A program made the translations under genes and the position numbers. A model generated the notes under the pieces. That model ran no database searches. It was not told the DNA's origin and was given only the letters and a program-made list of their open reading frames with translations. From NCBI RefSeq assembly GCF_002157625.1, contig NZ_BDMM01000006.1, positions 1 through 64,000 on the forward strand: DNA of 64,000 nt. The letters run 5' to 3'. Shown in pieces: positions 27,082-34,620 of the stretch (position 1 is the first letter of the stretch; every line of letters begins with the position of its first letter). The stretch comes from Brevundimonas sp. SH203 (GTDB lineage Bacteria > Pseudomonadota > Alphaproteobacteria > Caulobacterales > Caulobacteraceae).

Positions 27082-28389
27082 ATGGATATCGTCTTGTGGG
27101 TCCTGTCCCTGGCCTTGGCGGGGATGTTCGCGGGGATCGGGCTGTGGCTTCGCGCACAGAGCGCGGTCGCCCGCCTGACCCGTGACCGGACGCGGCTGGA
27201 GGCTCGCCTCGCCGAGGCCGACGAGACGCAGCGCCGGGCCGTGGGCGTGGTCGAGGCCGAGGTGCGCCGCCTGACCGCCGAGGACGCCGCCAAGGGCCGG
27301 ATCATCCAGGCCCTGTCCCATGAACTTCGCACGCCCCTGACCACCCTGATGGGCTTCACCCAGCTGCTGCGGACCCATGCGGAAGCCGAGCGGTTGACGC
27401 AGCGCCAGTCGCAGGGCCTGCGGCAGATCGAGGGCGCCGGCGCGGTCCTCCTGGCCCTGATCGAGGAGGCGGACGAGGTCGTGGCCTCGGGCGAGGCCGG
27501 CGCCCCGCCCTTTCTCCAGCGGGTCGATCTGCGTCTGGCCCTGCGTCAGGTCTGCGACGGGCTGGAGCCGCAGGCGCGACAGGCGGGCGTGACCCTGGCC
27601 TGTCCCGAGGCGCAGTCGGGCCTGGGCGTCATTGCCGATCCGGTCGCGGTGCGGCGCATCCTGCGACGGCTGGTCGTCAACGCCCTGAACCATTCGGCGC
27701 CGGAAACGACGGTGCGGATGACGGCGGCGCGGCAAGGGGAACGGGTGACGATCGACATCCACGATCCCGCCCGTATGCCCGAGACGGCGACGCTCCGGCC
27801 GTTCCAGCCGTTGGACGGACAGGACGCGCGGGGCGGCACTGCCGTCGGGCTGGGCGCAGCGCAACGCCTGGCCGAGCGGATGGGCGGGCGGCTGGACGCC
27901 GCGCGCGACGCCTGGGGCGCGACGACCTTCTCCCTCGTCCTGCCGGCGGCGGGCGCGGATGCGGCGACGCGGGACGGGCCGCAGGCGACGGTCCTCTATG
28001 TCGAGGACAATCCGGCCAACGTCGCCCTGATGCGTCAGGCGGTCGAGGCGCTGGGCCTGACGCTGCACGCCGCGACGACGGGGACGGAGGGGCTGGAACT
28101 GGCGCGCGCCCTGGGACCGGACGTGATCCTGCTGGATCTGGGGCTTCCCGGCATGGACGGTTTCGAGGTCAAGGCGGCGCTGGGCGTCGACCCGGTCACG
28201 CGCGACATTCCCGTCCTTGCCGTGACGGCGGCGGGCGGGCCTGAGGACCGGCGACGCGGACGTGCGGCGGGCTTCGAGGCCTATCTGACCAAGCCGCTGG
28301 ACCTGAACGCCCTGGCCGACGCCCTCTCTCGCGTCCTGTCCCGCGTTTTGCCTGGCGGCCTTGACGGGGACCGGCGTCAAAGGGCCTAA
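27082..28389 (+). CDS. Hybrid histidine kinase with degenerate ATP site
   Basis: 435 aa. One N-terminal membrane helix (1-23), a coiled coil (about 30-66), HisKA with His80 in LSHELRTPL, an ATPase-like domain (about 150-290) and a receiver domain from 302 with Asp352 in LLDLGLPGMDG. The N box Asn200 (RLVVNALNH) is kept, but the G1 position reads IHDPARMP instead of DxGxG and the G2 region reads AVGLGAA. ATP binding may be weak, so it may work mainly as a phosphatase or scaffold; that is inference. The 3' end overlaps the frame of the next gene but not its chosen start. Confidence 0.85.
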   Translation: MDIVLWVLSLALAGMFAGIGLWLRAQSAVARLTRDRTRLEARLAEADETQRRAVGVVEAEVRRLTAEDAAKGRIIQALSHELRTPLTTLMGFTQLLRTHAEAERLTQRQSQGLRQIEGAGAVLLALIEEADEVVASGEAGAPPFLQRVDLRLALRQVCDGLEPQARQAGVTLACPEAQSGLGVIADPVAVRRILRRLVVNALNHSAPETTVRMTAARQGERVTIDIHDPARMPETATLRPFQPLDGQDARGGTAVGLGAAQRLAERMGGRLDAARDAWGATTFSLVLPAAGADAATRDGPQATVLYVEDNPANVALMRQAVEALGLTLHAATTGTEGLELARALGPDVILLDLGLPGMDGFEVKAALGVDPVTRDIPVLAVTAAGGPEDRRRGRAAGFEAYLTKPLDLNALADALSRVLSRVLPGGLDGDRRQRA

Positions 28390-28432
28390 GGGACCGATCT
28401 CGCCGTCAGGTTTCGCCCAGGGTCAGCGTTCG

Positions 28433-29137
28433 ATGCCTCAGTTCGCCCGGTTGGTTTCGTCCCGTCTTCGCAGCCGTTTCGGCTTGCGCCTGGCCCTGCT
28501 GGGCGGGTTGGCGACCCTGGCCGCCTGCGCCGCGACCCCTCCGCCGCCTCCGCCGCCGCCCGCCGCGACGGGTTCGGGGGCCGCGCCCCTGATGGACTGG
28601 CGCGGGGTCATCACCTCGGGCGACCGGGACCGTTATCGCCGCGTCGACGCCGCCTGGACCCTGGCCCTGCAACAGGCGCGTCGCCAGCCGGGATCGGGCG
28701 ATCTGAGCGGTCTGGGCGATCTGATCCAGCCCAAGGCGGCCCGGCCCGGCGTCGCGCCTGCACCCGGCGACTATCGCTGCCGCACCGTCAAACTGGGCTC
28801 GCAGGGCGGCGAGGACGGGCTGGGCTATGTCGTCTATGGCTGGTTCGCCTGCCGCATCGAACAGACGCCGCGCGGGCTGAAATTCTCCAAACTAACCGGC
28901 TCGCAGCGCCCGTCCGGCCTGCTGTTCCCCGAGAACGACCGCCATATGGTGATGCTGGGGTCGATGGCCTTGGCCCAGGAGCCGGCCGCCAACTCCTATG
29001 GCCGCAACGCCGAGCGCGATCTGGTCGCCATCCTGGAACGGATCGGAGAGGCGCGCTGGCGGCTGGTCGTGCCCTGGCCGCAGAACGAATCGAACCTGGA
29101 CCTGATCGAACTGGTCCCCGGCCGGGCGCCCGCCTGA
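28433..29137 (+). CDS. DUF4893-like lipoprotein 1
   Basis: 234 aa. The start at ATG 28433 (MPQFARLV) gives a signal peptide ending in the lipobox LAAC, then a run of eight prolines. The mature domain includes GDYRCRTVKLGS, YGWFACRIEQTPRG, KLTGSQRPSGLLFPE and RNAERDLVAILERIGEARWRLV, the DUF4893 pattern. The function is unknown; it is predicted to be anchored in the envelope. The following gene is a clear paralogue. The two conserved Cys (in YRCR and FACR) may form a disulfide. Confidence 0.75.
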   Translation: MPQFARLVSSRLRSRFGLRLALLGGLATLAACAATPPPPPPPPAATGSGAAPLMDWRGVITSGDRDRYRRVDAAWTLALQQARRQPGSGDLSGLGDLIQPKAARPGVAPAPGDYRCRTVKLGSQGGEDGLGYVVYGWFACRIEQTPRGLKFSKLTGSQRPSGLLFPENDRHMVMLGSMALAQEPAANSYGRNAERDLVAILERIGEARWRLVVPWPQNESNLDLIELVPGRAPA

Positions 29138-29201
29138 TCCCTGAAGGCTGAACCGGGAGAGGGCCGCAGCGTTTCCTTCGTCGTAATCGAAGGAGGCGCC
29201 C

Positions 29202-29978
29202 ATGCGCGGCACATCGTTGATCCTGTCCCTGACCACGGCGACGGCCCTGTCCGCCGCCCTCGCGGCCTGTGGGGACAATCGTCCGGCCAGCCCGGCCCAG
29301 ACTTCGCCTGCCGAGACGTCGCCCGCCGTGTCCGCGCCCGCCGCCGGGGGTCCGCCACAGGCCGCGCCGGAGGCCGTGGCGACCCCACAGCAGGCGGCCG
29401 CGACGCCCGCAGGCTCGCCCGAAGGCGGGATGCAGGGCGGAACGGACGACTGGCGCAAGGTCGCCAGGCCCGGCGACGCCTCCGCTCTCGGTCGCATGGA
29501 CGAGGCCTGGCGTCTGGCCCGCGCCGAGGCCGAGAAGGCCGGCTTCTCCCGTCAGGTCGAGGCGCTGGGACCGCTGGCCGATCCCAATGCGGGCCAGAGC
29601 GGACGGCTGCAGCCCGCGCCCGGAACCTATCGCTGCCGCACGATCAAGATGGGCAGCCGCGATGGGGCGGGCCTGGCCTATGTCGACTATCCGTGGTTCG
29701 CCTGTTCGGTCGAGATGACGCCCGGCGGTGACCTGATCCTGAGCAAGACCACCGGATCGCAGCGGACGCAGGGCCTGCTGTATCCCGACACGGATCGCCG
29801 TCTGGTCTATGTCGGCGCCCAGGCCTGGGGCGACGAGGCCCACTATCCCCGCTATGGCCAGACGCCCGAGCGCGACCAGCTGGGCGTGCTGGAACGGATC
29901 GGCCAGAACCGCTGGCGCCTGGCTATTCCCTGGCCCAAGCAGGAGGCCAAGCTGGAGCTGCTGGAGATCGTTCGGTAG
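29202..29978 (+). CDS. DUF4893-like lipoprotein 2 (tandem paralogue)
   Basis: 258 aa. A signal peptide with lipobox LAAC, then a Pro/Ala/Thr-rich linker (about 25-80), then the same domain as its upstream neighbour: GTYRCRTIKMGS, YPWFACSVEMTPGG, KTTGSQRTQGLLYPD, ERDQLGVLERIGQNRWRLAIPWP. Both Cys are kept. The pair sit 64 bp apart with a Shine-Dalgarno GGAGG before this gene. The function is unknown. Divergent linkers and conserved domains suggest an old duplication. Confidence 0.75.
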   Translation: MRGTSLILSLTTATALSAALAACGDNRPASPAQTSPAETSPAVSAPAAGGPPQAAPEAVATPQQAAATPAGSPEGGMQGGTDDWRKVARPGDASALGRMDEAWRLARAEAEKAGFSRQVEALGPLADPNAGQSGRLQPAPGTYRCRTIKMGSRDGAGLAYVDYPWFACSVEMTPGGDLILSKTTGSQRTQGLLYPDTDRRLVYVGAQAWGDEAHYPRYGQTPERDQLGVLERIGQNRWRLAIPWPKQEAKLELLEIVR

Positions 29979-30000
29979 GCCGTCCCAGGTTTGGGTTGAT

Positions 30001-30292
30001 CGTCATTCCAGAGGCTGCAAACGCGCTTCTTGAGCATTCGACGGTCGAAACGCATAGGGTTCATCACAACGGGCACAGCGAGGTCACGACGAACACAACG
30101 GAGACGTACTCCGTTCCGGCAAGGTACCAGGGCCTGCGGCGGAGAAGCCGCAGACTTATCAATGGCTTGAGACCTAGGGGCGACCCCATCGGGTCTCGTC
30201 GTGGTCTTCGTGACTTCGCTGTGCCCGTTGTGATGAAAGCCTTTCAGGCTCTGGGTTCCGGGTTCTTCGCTTCGCTCAGCCCCGGAATGACG
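30001..30292. repeat. Nested fold-back element, about 290 bp
   Basis: Fills the gap between a DUF4893 gene and a convergent hypothetical gene. Outer arms: CGTCATTCC...GGCTG (30001-30017) against CAGCCCCGGAATGACG (30277-30292). Inner arms: 30061-30090 (begins TCATCACAACGGGCACAGCG) against 30211-30236 (its reverse complement, 25 of 26 bases), extending with mismatches to about 30100 and 30197. Between them are smaller hairpins (GCGGCGGAGAAGCCGC near 30137-30152). No gene is visible inside. Confidence 0.7.
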
Positions 30293-30309
30293 AGAATCCC
30301 GCCTGCCCC

Positions 30310-30765
30310 TCACCGCGCCCCGGTCGAGCGGGCGATGGCGGCGCGCATGCCTTCGGCGTGCAGGGCGCCGGAGGGGGCGATCTTGGTGTTGGGGGTTTCG
30401 GCCGGGCCGGTGTCGACGGTGCGGTCTTCGGGGCCGGTCCAGCGCGGGGTGTCGGCCTTTCGCGCCACGGCCTTGCGCAGATTGGCGGTCGCGGAACGCC
30501 CGTCCTTGCGCGCCGCCATTTCGTCGACCACGCGGTCGATGGCCTCAGTCAGCAGCGCCTTCTTCTCGCGCGCGCCCGTATCCGGCTCGTCGCGACCGTC
30601 GCGCACGCGGGTTCGGATCTGACGCTGCACCCTGTCGCGCCGCGCGCGCAACCGTCCGATCAGGTCGCGCAGCTCGGCCGGGCCGTGATCGTTCAGGGCC
30701 TTGGACTGCTCCACCATCTGGGCCTCGTCACGGTCGAGCGCGCGGGGGTTCTGGATCTTGGACAT
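30310..30765 (-). CDS. Hypothetical coiled-coil protein
   Basis: 151 aa, not recognised. It is highly charged with no signal peptide or membrane segment. Residues about 15-75 are helical with a heptad-like pattern (ELRDLIGRLRARRDRVQRQI); a second helix at 68-85 contains KALLTEAIDRVVDEMAARKDG. The C-terminal 50 residues are likely disordered. It is convergent with the fold-back element. The reading frame has normal codon bias for this genome, supporting a real gene. Confidence 0.6.
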   Translation of the reverse strand: MSKIQNPRALDRDEAQMVEQSKALNDHGPAELRDLIGRLRARRDRVQRQIRTRVRDGRDEPDTGAREKKALLTEAIDRVVDEMAARKDGRSATANLRKAVARKADTPRWTGPEDRTVDTGPAETPNTKIAPSGALHAEGMRAAIARSTGAR

Positions 30766-30857
30766 GACGGTCTCCCTTCGGATTGATGGGAAGACAGCGC
30801 ATCGTCCCGGACCCCGTTCCGGCTTTGCGACCCTGGGTCACAGCCGGCGGGCCACTC

Positions 30858-32510
30858 TCACACCCGCGTCAGGCGCAGGTCCTGATAGTCGTAGCTGAAG
30901 TCGATGTCGGGGCTGACGCCCTTCATCGTGGCGGTCGCCGGGCGGGCCGTCTGGATGGCGAAGGTGACGAAGGCGTCCTCCTCGCGCTTGTCGGGGAAGC
31001 GGGTGCGGAAGGTCTCGCCGTCATAGGGCTCCAGCCAGCCCTGCAGGGCGGGGGTATGGGTGAAGCGCAGCCACAGGCCGCTCTTGCGATTTCGGCCCCG
31101 GCCCTCGGTGCGCGGTTCGATGACGATGTCGCCATACCAGGGGTCGCGCCAGGTTCCGGCATAGGCGTCCAGCGGCATGGCGGGCGGGGCGCCGGCGCGT
31201 TGCTTGGCGTCGATCTCGACGGCGGCGGCCTGGGACTTGGCCTCGCCCTCGGCCTCCAGCTTCTTGGAATCGGCGATCCAGTCGACGTCCACCTTGCCCA
31301 TGCACAGGTCGGTGATGCCCGAGCGCAGGGCGCGCAGCAGGAAGCTCTCTTCCGCATTGGAGAAGATGCAGAAGCCGGTCTTGCGGCCGGGGATCAGCAC
31401 CGTCGCCGAAATCCCGCCGGGCGAGCCGCCGCCGTGGCTGGCGATCCGCTCGCCGCGATAATCCTGAACCTGCAGACCCATGGCGTAGGTCGAGGCGATC
31501 GACCGATTGGGCAGTTCCGCCGTCGGTCCCGGCGACGAGCCGACGATGATGTTGGGGCGATACATCTCGCGCGCGGCGTCTTCGGAATACAGCCGGGTTC
31601 CGTCGGCCAGCCTGCCCTCGTTCAGGCGCACGGCGATCCATTTGGCCCAGTCGGTCGGAGTGGTGCAGACGCCCCCCGCCGCCGCGGCCGAATCCCAGTT
31701 CCAGACCTCGACGATGGACTGGGCGATCTGGACCATCGGCCCGTGGGTCCGCAGCGGCGGCCCGACGCGGGCGTGGGGCAGGGCGGACTTCGACGCATCC
31801 GCCAGACGGGCCAGAGGGACCGTCTCGGTCATGCCCACCCGGTCCAGGATGCGCGTCTGGATGAAGGTCTCCCACGCCATGCCCGACACGGCCTCCAGCA
31901 CCGCCCCGGCGACCACGAACATCAGGTTGCAGTAGTGATAGCGCGCCCGGAATCCGTCCTCGATCGGCACGAAGGCGGCCTGGGCCACCACCTCGGCGCG
32001 GGTGCGATCCGAATTGGGCCAGAACAGCAGGTCGCCGGCGCCCAGGCCGAAGCCGGCGCGGTGGCTGAGCGTATCGCGCACCGTGATGTGTTCGCCGATA
32101 TAGGGATCGGACAGTTTGAAGTCGGGCAGATAGGTTTTGACGGGTTCGTCCCATTTCACCTTGCCCTCGTCGACCAGGATGGCCAGGGCGGCGGCGGTGA
32201 CGTTCTTGGTGTTGGAAGCGATGGCGAACAGGGTGTGTTCGTCCGCGCGGGCCGACTTGCCCTGAACCTTGACGCCATAACCGCGCGCCAGAATCGTCGC
32301 CCCGTCCTTGACCACGGCGACGCCCAGCGCCGGCTGATCGGGCCAGGCCGCCATGCATTTCGCCACATAGGCGTCCACCGCCTGGACCAGGGAGGCGTCG
32401 TCGTTCGCCGCCGAAGTTTGGGCCCCCGTCTGGGCGAAAGCCGGCTGCGCCGCCAGCGCTGCGGCGCCGCCCGAGGCGAACAGGGATCGGCGCGAAAGGC
32501 GAAGGGACAT
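30858..32510 (-). CDS. Serine hydrolase, class C beta-lactamase family, with DUF3471 domain
   Basis: 550 aa. The N-terminus MSLRLSRRSLFASGGAAALAA carries a twin-arginine signal, so it is exported folded to the periplasm. The beta-lactamase/transpeptidase fold has the SxxK motif in ASNTKNVTAAAL and YxN in YHYCNL; HGGGSPGG takes the KTG position. The last 140 residues (from about AYAGTWRDPWYGDIVIE) are a DUF3471 beta-domain. Such proteins are mostly esterases or D-amino peptidases rather than antibiotic-resistance enzymes; the substrate is unknown. It stands alone with short gaps on both sides. Confidence 0.88.
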   Translation of the reverse strand: MSLRLSRRSLFASGGAAALAAQPAFAQTGAQTSAANDDASLVQAVDAYVAKCMAAWPDQPALGVAVVKDGATILARGYGVKVQGKSARADEHTLFAIASNTKNVTAAALAILVDEGKVKWDEPVKTYLPDFKLSDPYIGEHITVRDTLSHRAGFGLGAGDLLFWPNSDRTRAEVVAQAAFVPIEDGFRARYHYCNLMFVVAGAVLEAVSGMAWETFIQTRILDRVGMTETVPLARLADASKSALPHARVGPPLRTHGPMVQIAQSIVEVWNWDSAAAAGGVCTTPTDWAKWIAVRLNEGRLADGTRLYSEDAAREMYRPNIIVGSSPGPTAELPNRSIASTYAMGLQVQDYRGERIASHGGGSPGGISATVLIPGRKTGFCIFSNAEESFLLRALRSGITDLCMGKVDVDWIADSKKLEAEGEAKSQAAAVEIDAKQRAGAPPAMPLDAYAGTWRDPWYGDIVIEPRTEGRGRNRKSGLWLRFTHTPALQGWLEPYDGETFRTRFPDKREEDAFVTFAIQTARPATATMKGVSPDIDFSYDYQDLRLTRV

Positions 32511-32556
32511 GGCGAACTCCGACGAAGACGCCGCGACGCTAGCGCCCCGCGTCGGC

Positions 32557-34458
32557 TTACGCCAGTCGCCACCCCTGCAGCTTGTCCAGGACGTCGGCGA
32601 CGATCTGGCCCTGGGTGAAGCCGGTGATGTCGTGGGGGCGTTCGCCGGCGCCGGTCTGGGCGGTCAGGCGCCATTCCAGCGGGCGGCGGCCGACCGGCGC
32701 GTCGCGCTGGGTGATAGCGGGGCGGGCGCGCGAACGGGCGCCCAGCCGATACATGAACACCCGGTCGGCGTGGCGGATGGTCAGCCAGGCGGCGGCCTCG
32801 TCGCGGCCGATCTCGGCGTCGGAATCCTCGGCGCCCAGGGCGGCGTAAACCGTCTCCAGCGCGGGCAGGCCCTGGCGTTCGATCTCTTTCAAGATGTCGG
32901 TGCGGCTGGCGGGCGTCATGATCCGCTTCAACTGCTGCGACAGGGGGGCGCCTTCGGTATTGAGGATTTCACCCGTCAGGTCGGCGTTCATCTGGCGGAA
33001 CAGGCCCGCGACCAGCAGGATCATGATGATGCAGAAGGGCAGGGCGGCCACCAGGGTCGCGGCCTGCAAGGCCCCAAGGCCCCCCGCCAGCAGCAGCAGG
33101 GCCGCCGCCGCCCCCTGCATGACGCACCAGTAGATCCGCTGCCAGCGCGGGGTGTCGTCCGCCCCGCCCGAGGCCAGGGTGTCGATCACCAGAGAGCCGG
33201 AATCCGCCGAGGTCACGAAGAAGACCCCCACCAGCAGGATCGCCAGGGTCGAGGTGAACAGGGTTCCCGGCAACTGTTCGAAGAAGTGGAACATCGCCGT
33301 GGACAGGTCGGCCTGAACGGCCTGGGAGATCGCGCCCGCCGCCTGGCCCATGTCGTAGGCCATGGCCGTATTGCCGAAGACCGTCATCCACAGGAAGGTG
33401 AAGCCGGTCGGAACCAGCAGCACTCCGACCACGAACTCGCGCACCGTGCGCCCGCGCGAGATGCGGGCGATGAACATGCCCACGAACGGCGACCAGGCGA
33501 TCCACCAGGCCCAGTAGAACAGGGTCCAGTCCGCCATCCAGGCGCGCGGCTCATAGGCGTAGAGGGTGAAGGTGCGCTGGAAGAAGTGATCCAGATACAG
33601 GCCGAAATTCTGCACCAGCGCCCGCATCAGGAACAGCGTCGGTCCCGCGAACAGCACGAACAGCATCAGGCAGACGGCCAGGAGCAGGTTCAGCTCCGAC
33701 AGCCGCCGCACGCCCTTCTCCACGCCCGACAGCACCGACAGGGTCGCGACCCCCATCACCGCCACGATCAGCCCAACCTGGATCAGCACCGTGTTCGGAA
33801 TGCCGAACACATAGTCCAGGCCCGCCGCCATCTGGGCCACGCCCAGCCCCAGCGAGGTGGCGATGCCGAACAGGGTGCCGCAGATGGCGAAGATGTCGAC
33901 CGCATCGCCGATCGGCCCGTTGATCCGCTTGCCCAGCAGGGGATAGAGGCCTGACCGCATGGTGAGCGGCAGGCCCTTGCGGTGGGCGAAATAGGCCAGG
34001 CTGAGCCCCACCACCGCATAGATGGCCCAGGCGTGGACGCCCCAGTGGGTGAAGGTGATGACCATGGCCTCGCGCGCCGCATTCACCGTACCCGGCGCCT
34101 CGTCCGGCGGGGCGATATAGTGCTGAACCGGCTCGGCGACGGCGAAATACATCAGGCCGATGCCCATGCCCGCCGCGAACAGCATGGCCAGCCAGGACAG
34201 ATAGGGGAAGTCCGGCTCGGCGTCGTCCGGCCCCAGTTTCAGCCGCCCGGTCGGCCCCGCCGCCAGCCAGACCACCGCCCCCAGAAAGCCCGCGACGGCG
34301 GCGACGTAGAACCAGCCGAAGGTGTCGATCACCCAGGCCTGGGCGTGGCCGAAGATCAGGTCCGAGGTCCGGGGCGCCACCAGCGTCGACAACAGAAGGA
34401 CGCCGGCGATGCCGCTGGCGCCCCAGAAGACGCGGGGATTCATTTTCGTGGTCAGCAT
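32557..34458 (-). CDS. BCCT family transporter (betaine/carnitine/choline type)
   Basis: 633 aa from ATG 34458 (or 628 from 34443), twelve membrane helices. The glycine-rich helix GMGIGLMYFAVAEPVQHY and the helix-8 motif FYWAWWIAWSPFVGMFIARISRGRT with the aromatic cage are diagnostic. It imports trimethylammonium compounds such as glycine betaine or choline, usually as osmoprotectants, coupled to Na+ or H+. A cytoplasmic tail of about 130 residues may sense osmolarity. It is divergent from a TonB receptor with a 23-bp palindrome between them. A much longer in-frame run upstream is not part of the gene. Confidence 0.9.
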   Translation of the reverse strand: MLTTKMNPRVFWGASGIAGVLLLSTLVAPRTSDLIFGHAQAWVIDTFGWFYVAAVAGFLGAVVWLAAGPTGRLKLGPDDAEPDFPYLSWLAMLFAAGMGIGLMYFAVAEPVQHYIAPPDEAPGTVNAAREAMVITFTHWGVHAWAIYAVVGLSLAYFAHRKGLPLTMRSGLYPLLGKRINGPIGDAVDIFAICGTLFGIATSLGLGVAQMAAGLDYVFGIPNTVLIQVGLIVAVMGVATLSVLSGVEKGVRRLSELNLLLAVCLMLFVLFAGPTLFLMRALVQNFGLYLDHFFQRTFTLYAYEPRAWMADWTLFYWAWWIAWSPFVGMFIARISRGRTVREFVVGVLLVPTGFTFLWMTVFGNTAMAYDMGQAAGAISQAVQADLSTAMFHFFEQLPGTLFTSTLAILLVGVFFVTSADSGSLVIDTLASGGADDTPRWQRIYWCVMQGAAAALLLLAGGLGALQAATLVAALPFCIIMILLVAGLFRQMNADLTGEILNTEGAPLSQQLKRIMTPASRTDILKEIERQGLPALETVYAALGAEDSDAEIGRDEAAAWLTIRHADRVFMYRLGARSRARPAITQRDAPVGRRPLEWRLTAQTGAGERPHDITGFTQGQIVADVLDKLQGWRLA

Positions 34459-34530
34459 CGGGCCAAAGCGTATGGCGAAGCTGAGGGTTCCAAACCTTGG
34501 CCGCATCCCCGCCACGCGCATGAAGAAGAT

Positions 34531-34553
34531 GTAACTTTGCATTTCAAAGTAAC
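34531..34553. promoter_or_regulatory. Palindromic operator candidate between BCCT and TonB receptor genes
   Basis: Arms GTAACTTTG (34531-34539) and CAAAGTAAC (34545-34553) are inverted with one mismatch around CATTT. It lies 73 bp upstream of the BCCT start and 68 bp before the receptor ATG, a good place to control both. The regulator is unknown. Confidence 0.5.
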
Positions 34554-34620
34554 GTCGGTAGTCACGGGCATCGACGGGCGCTTCAGACGCCCGCGCTCTC
34601 TCTTTCAGGATCGCCGGGGC

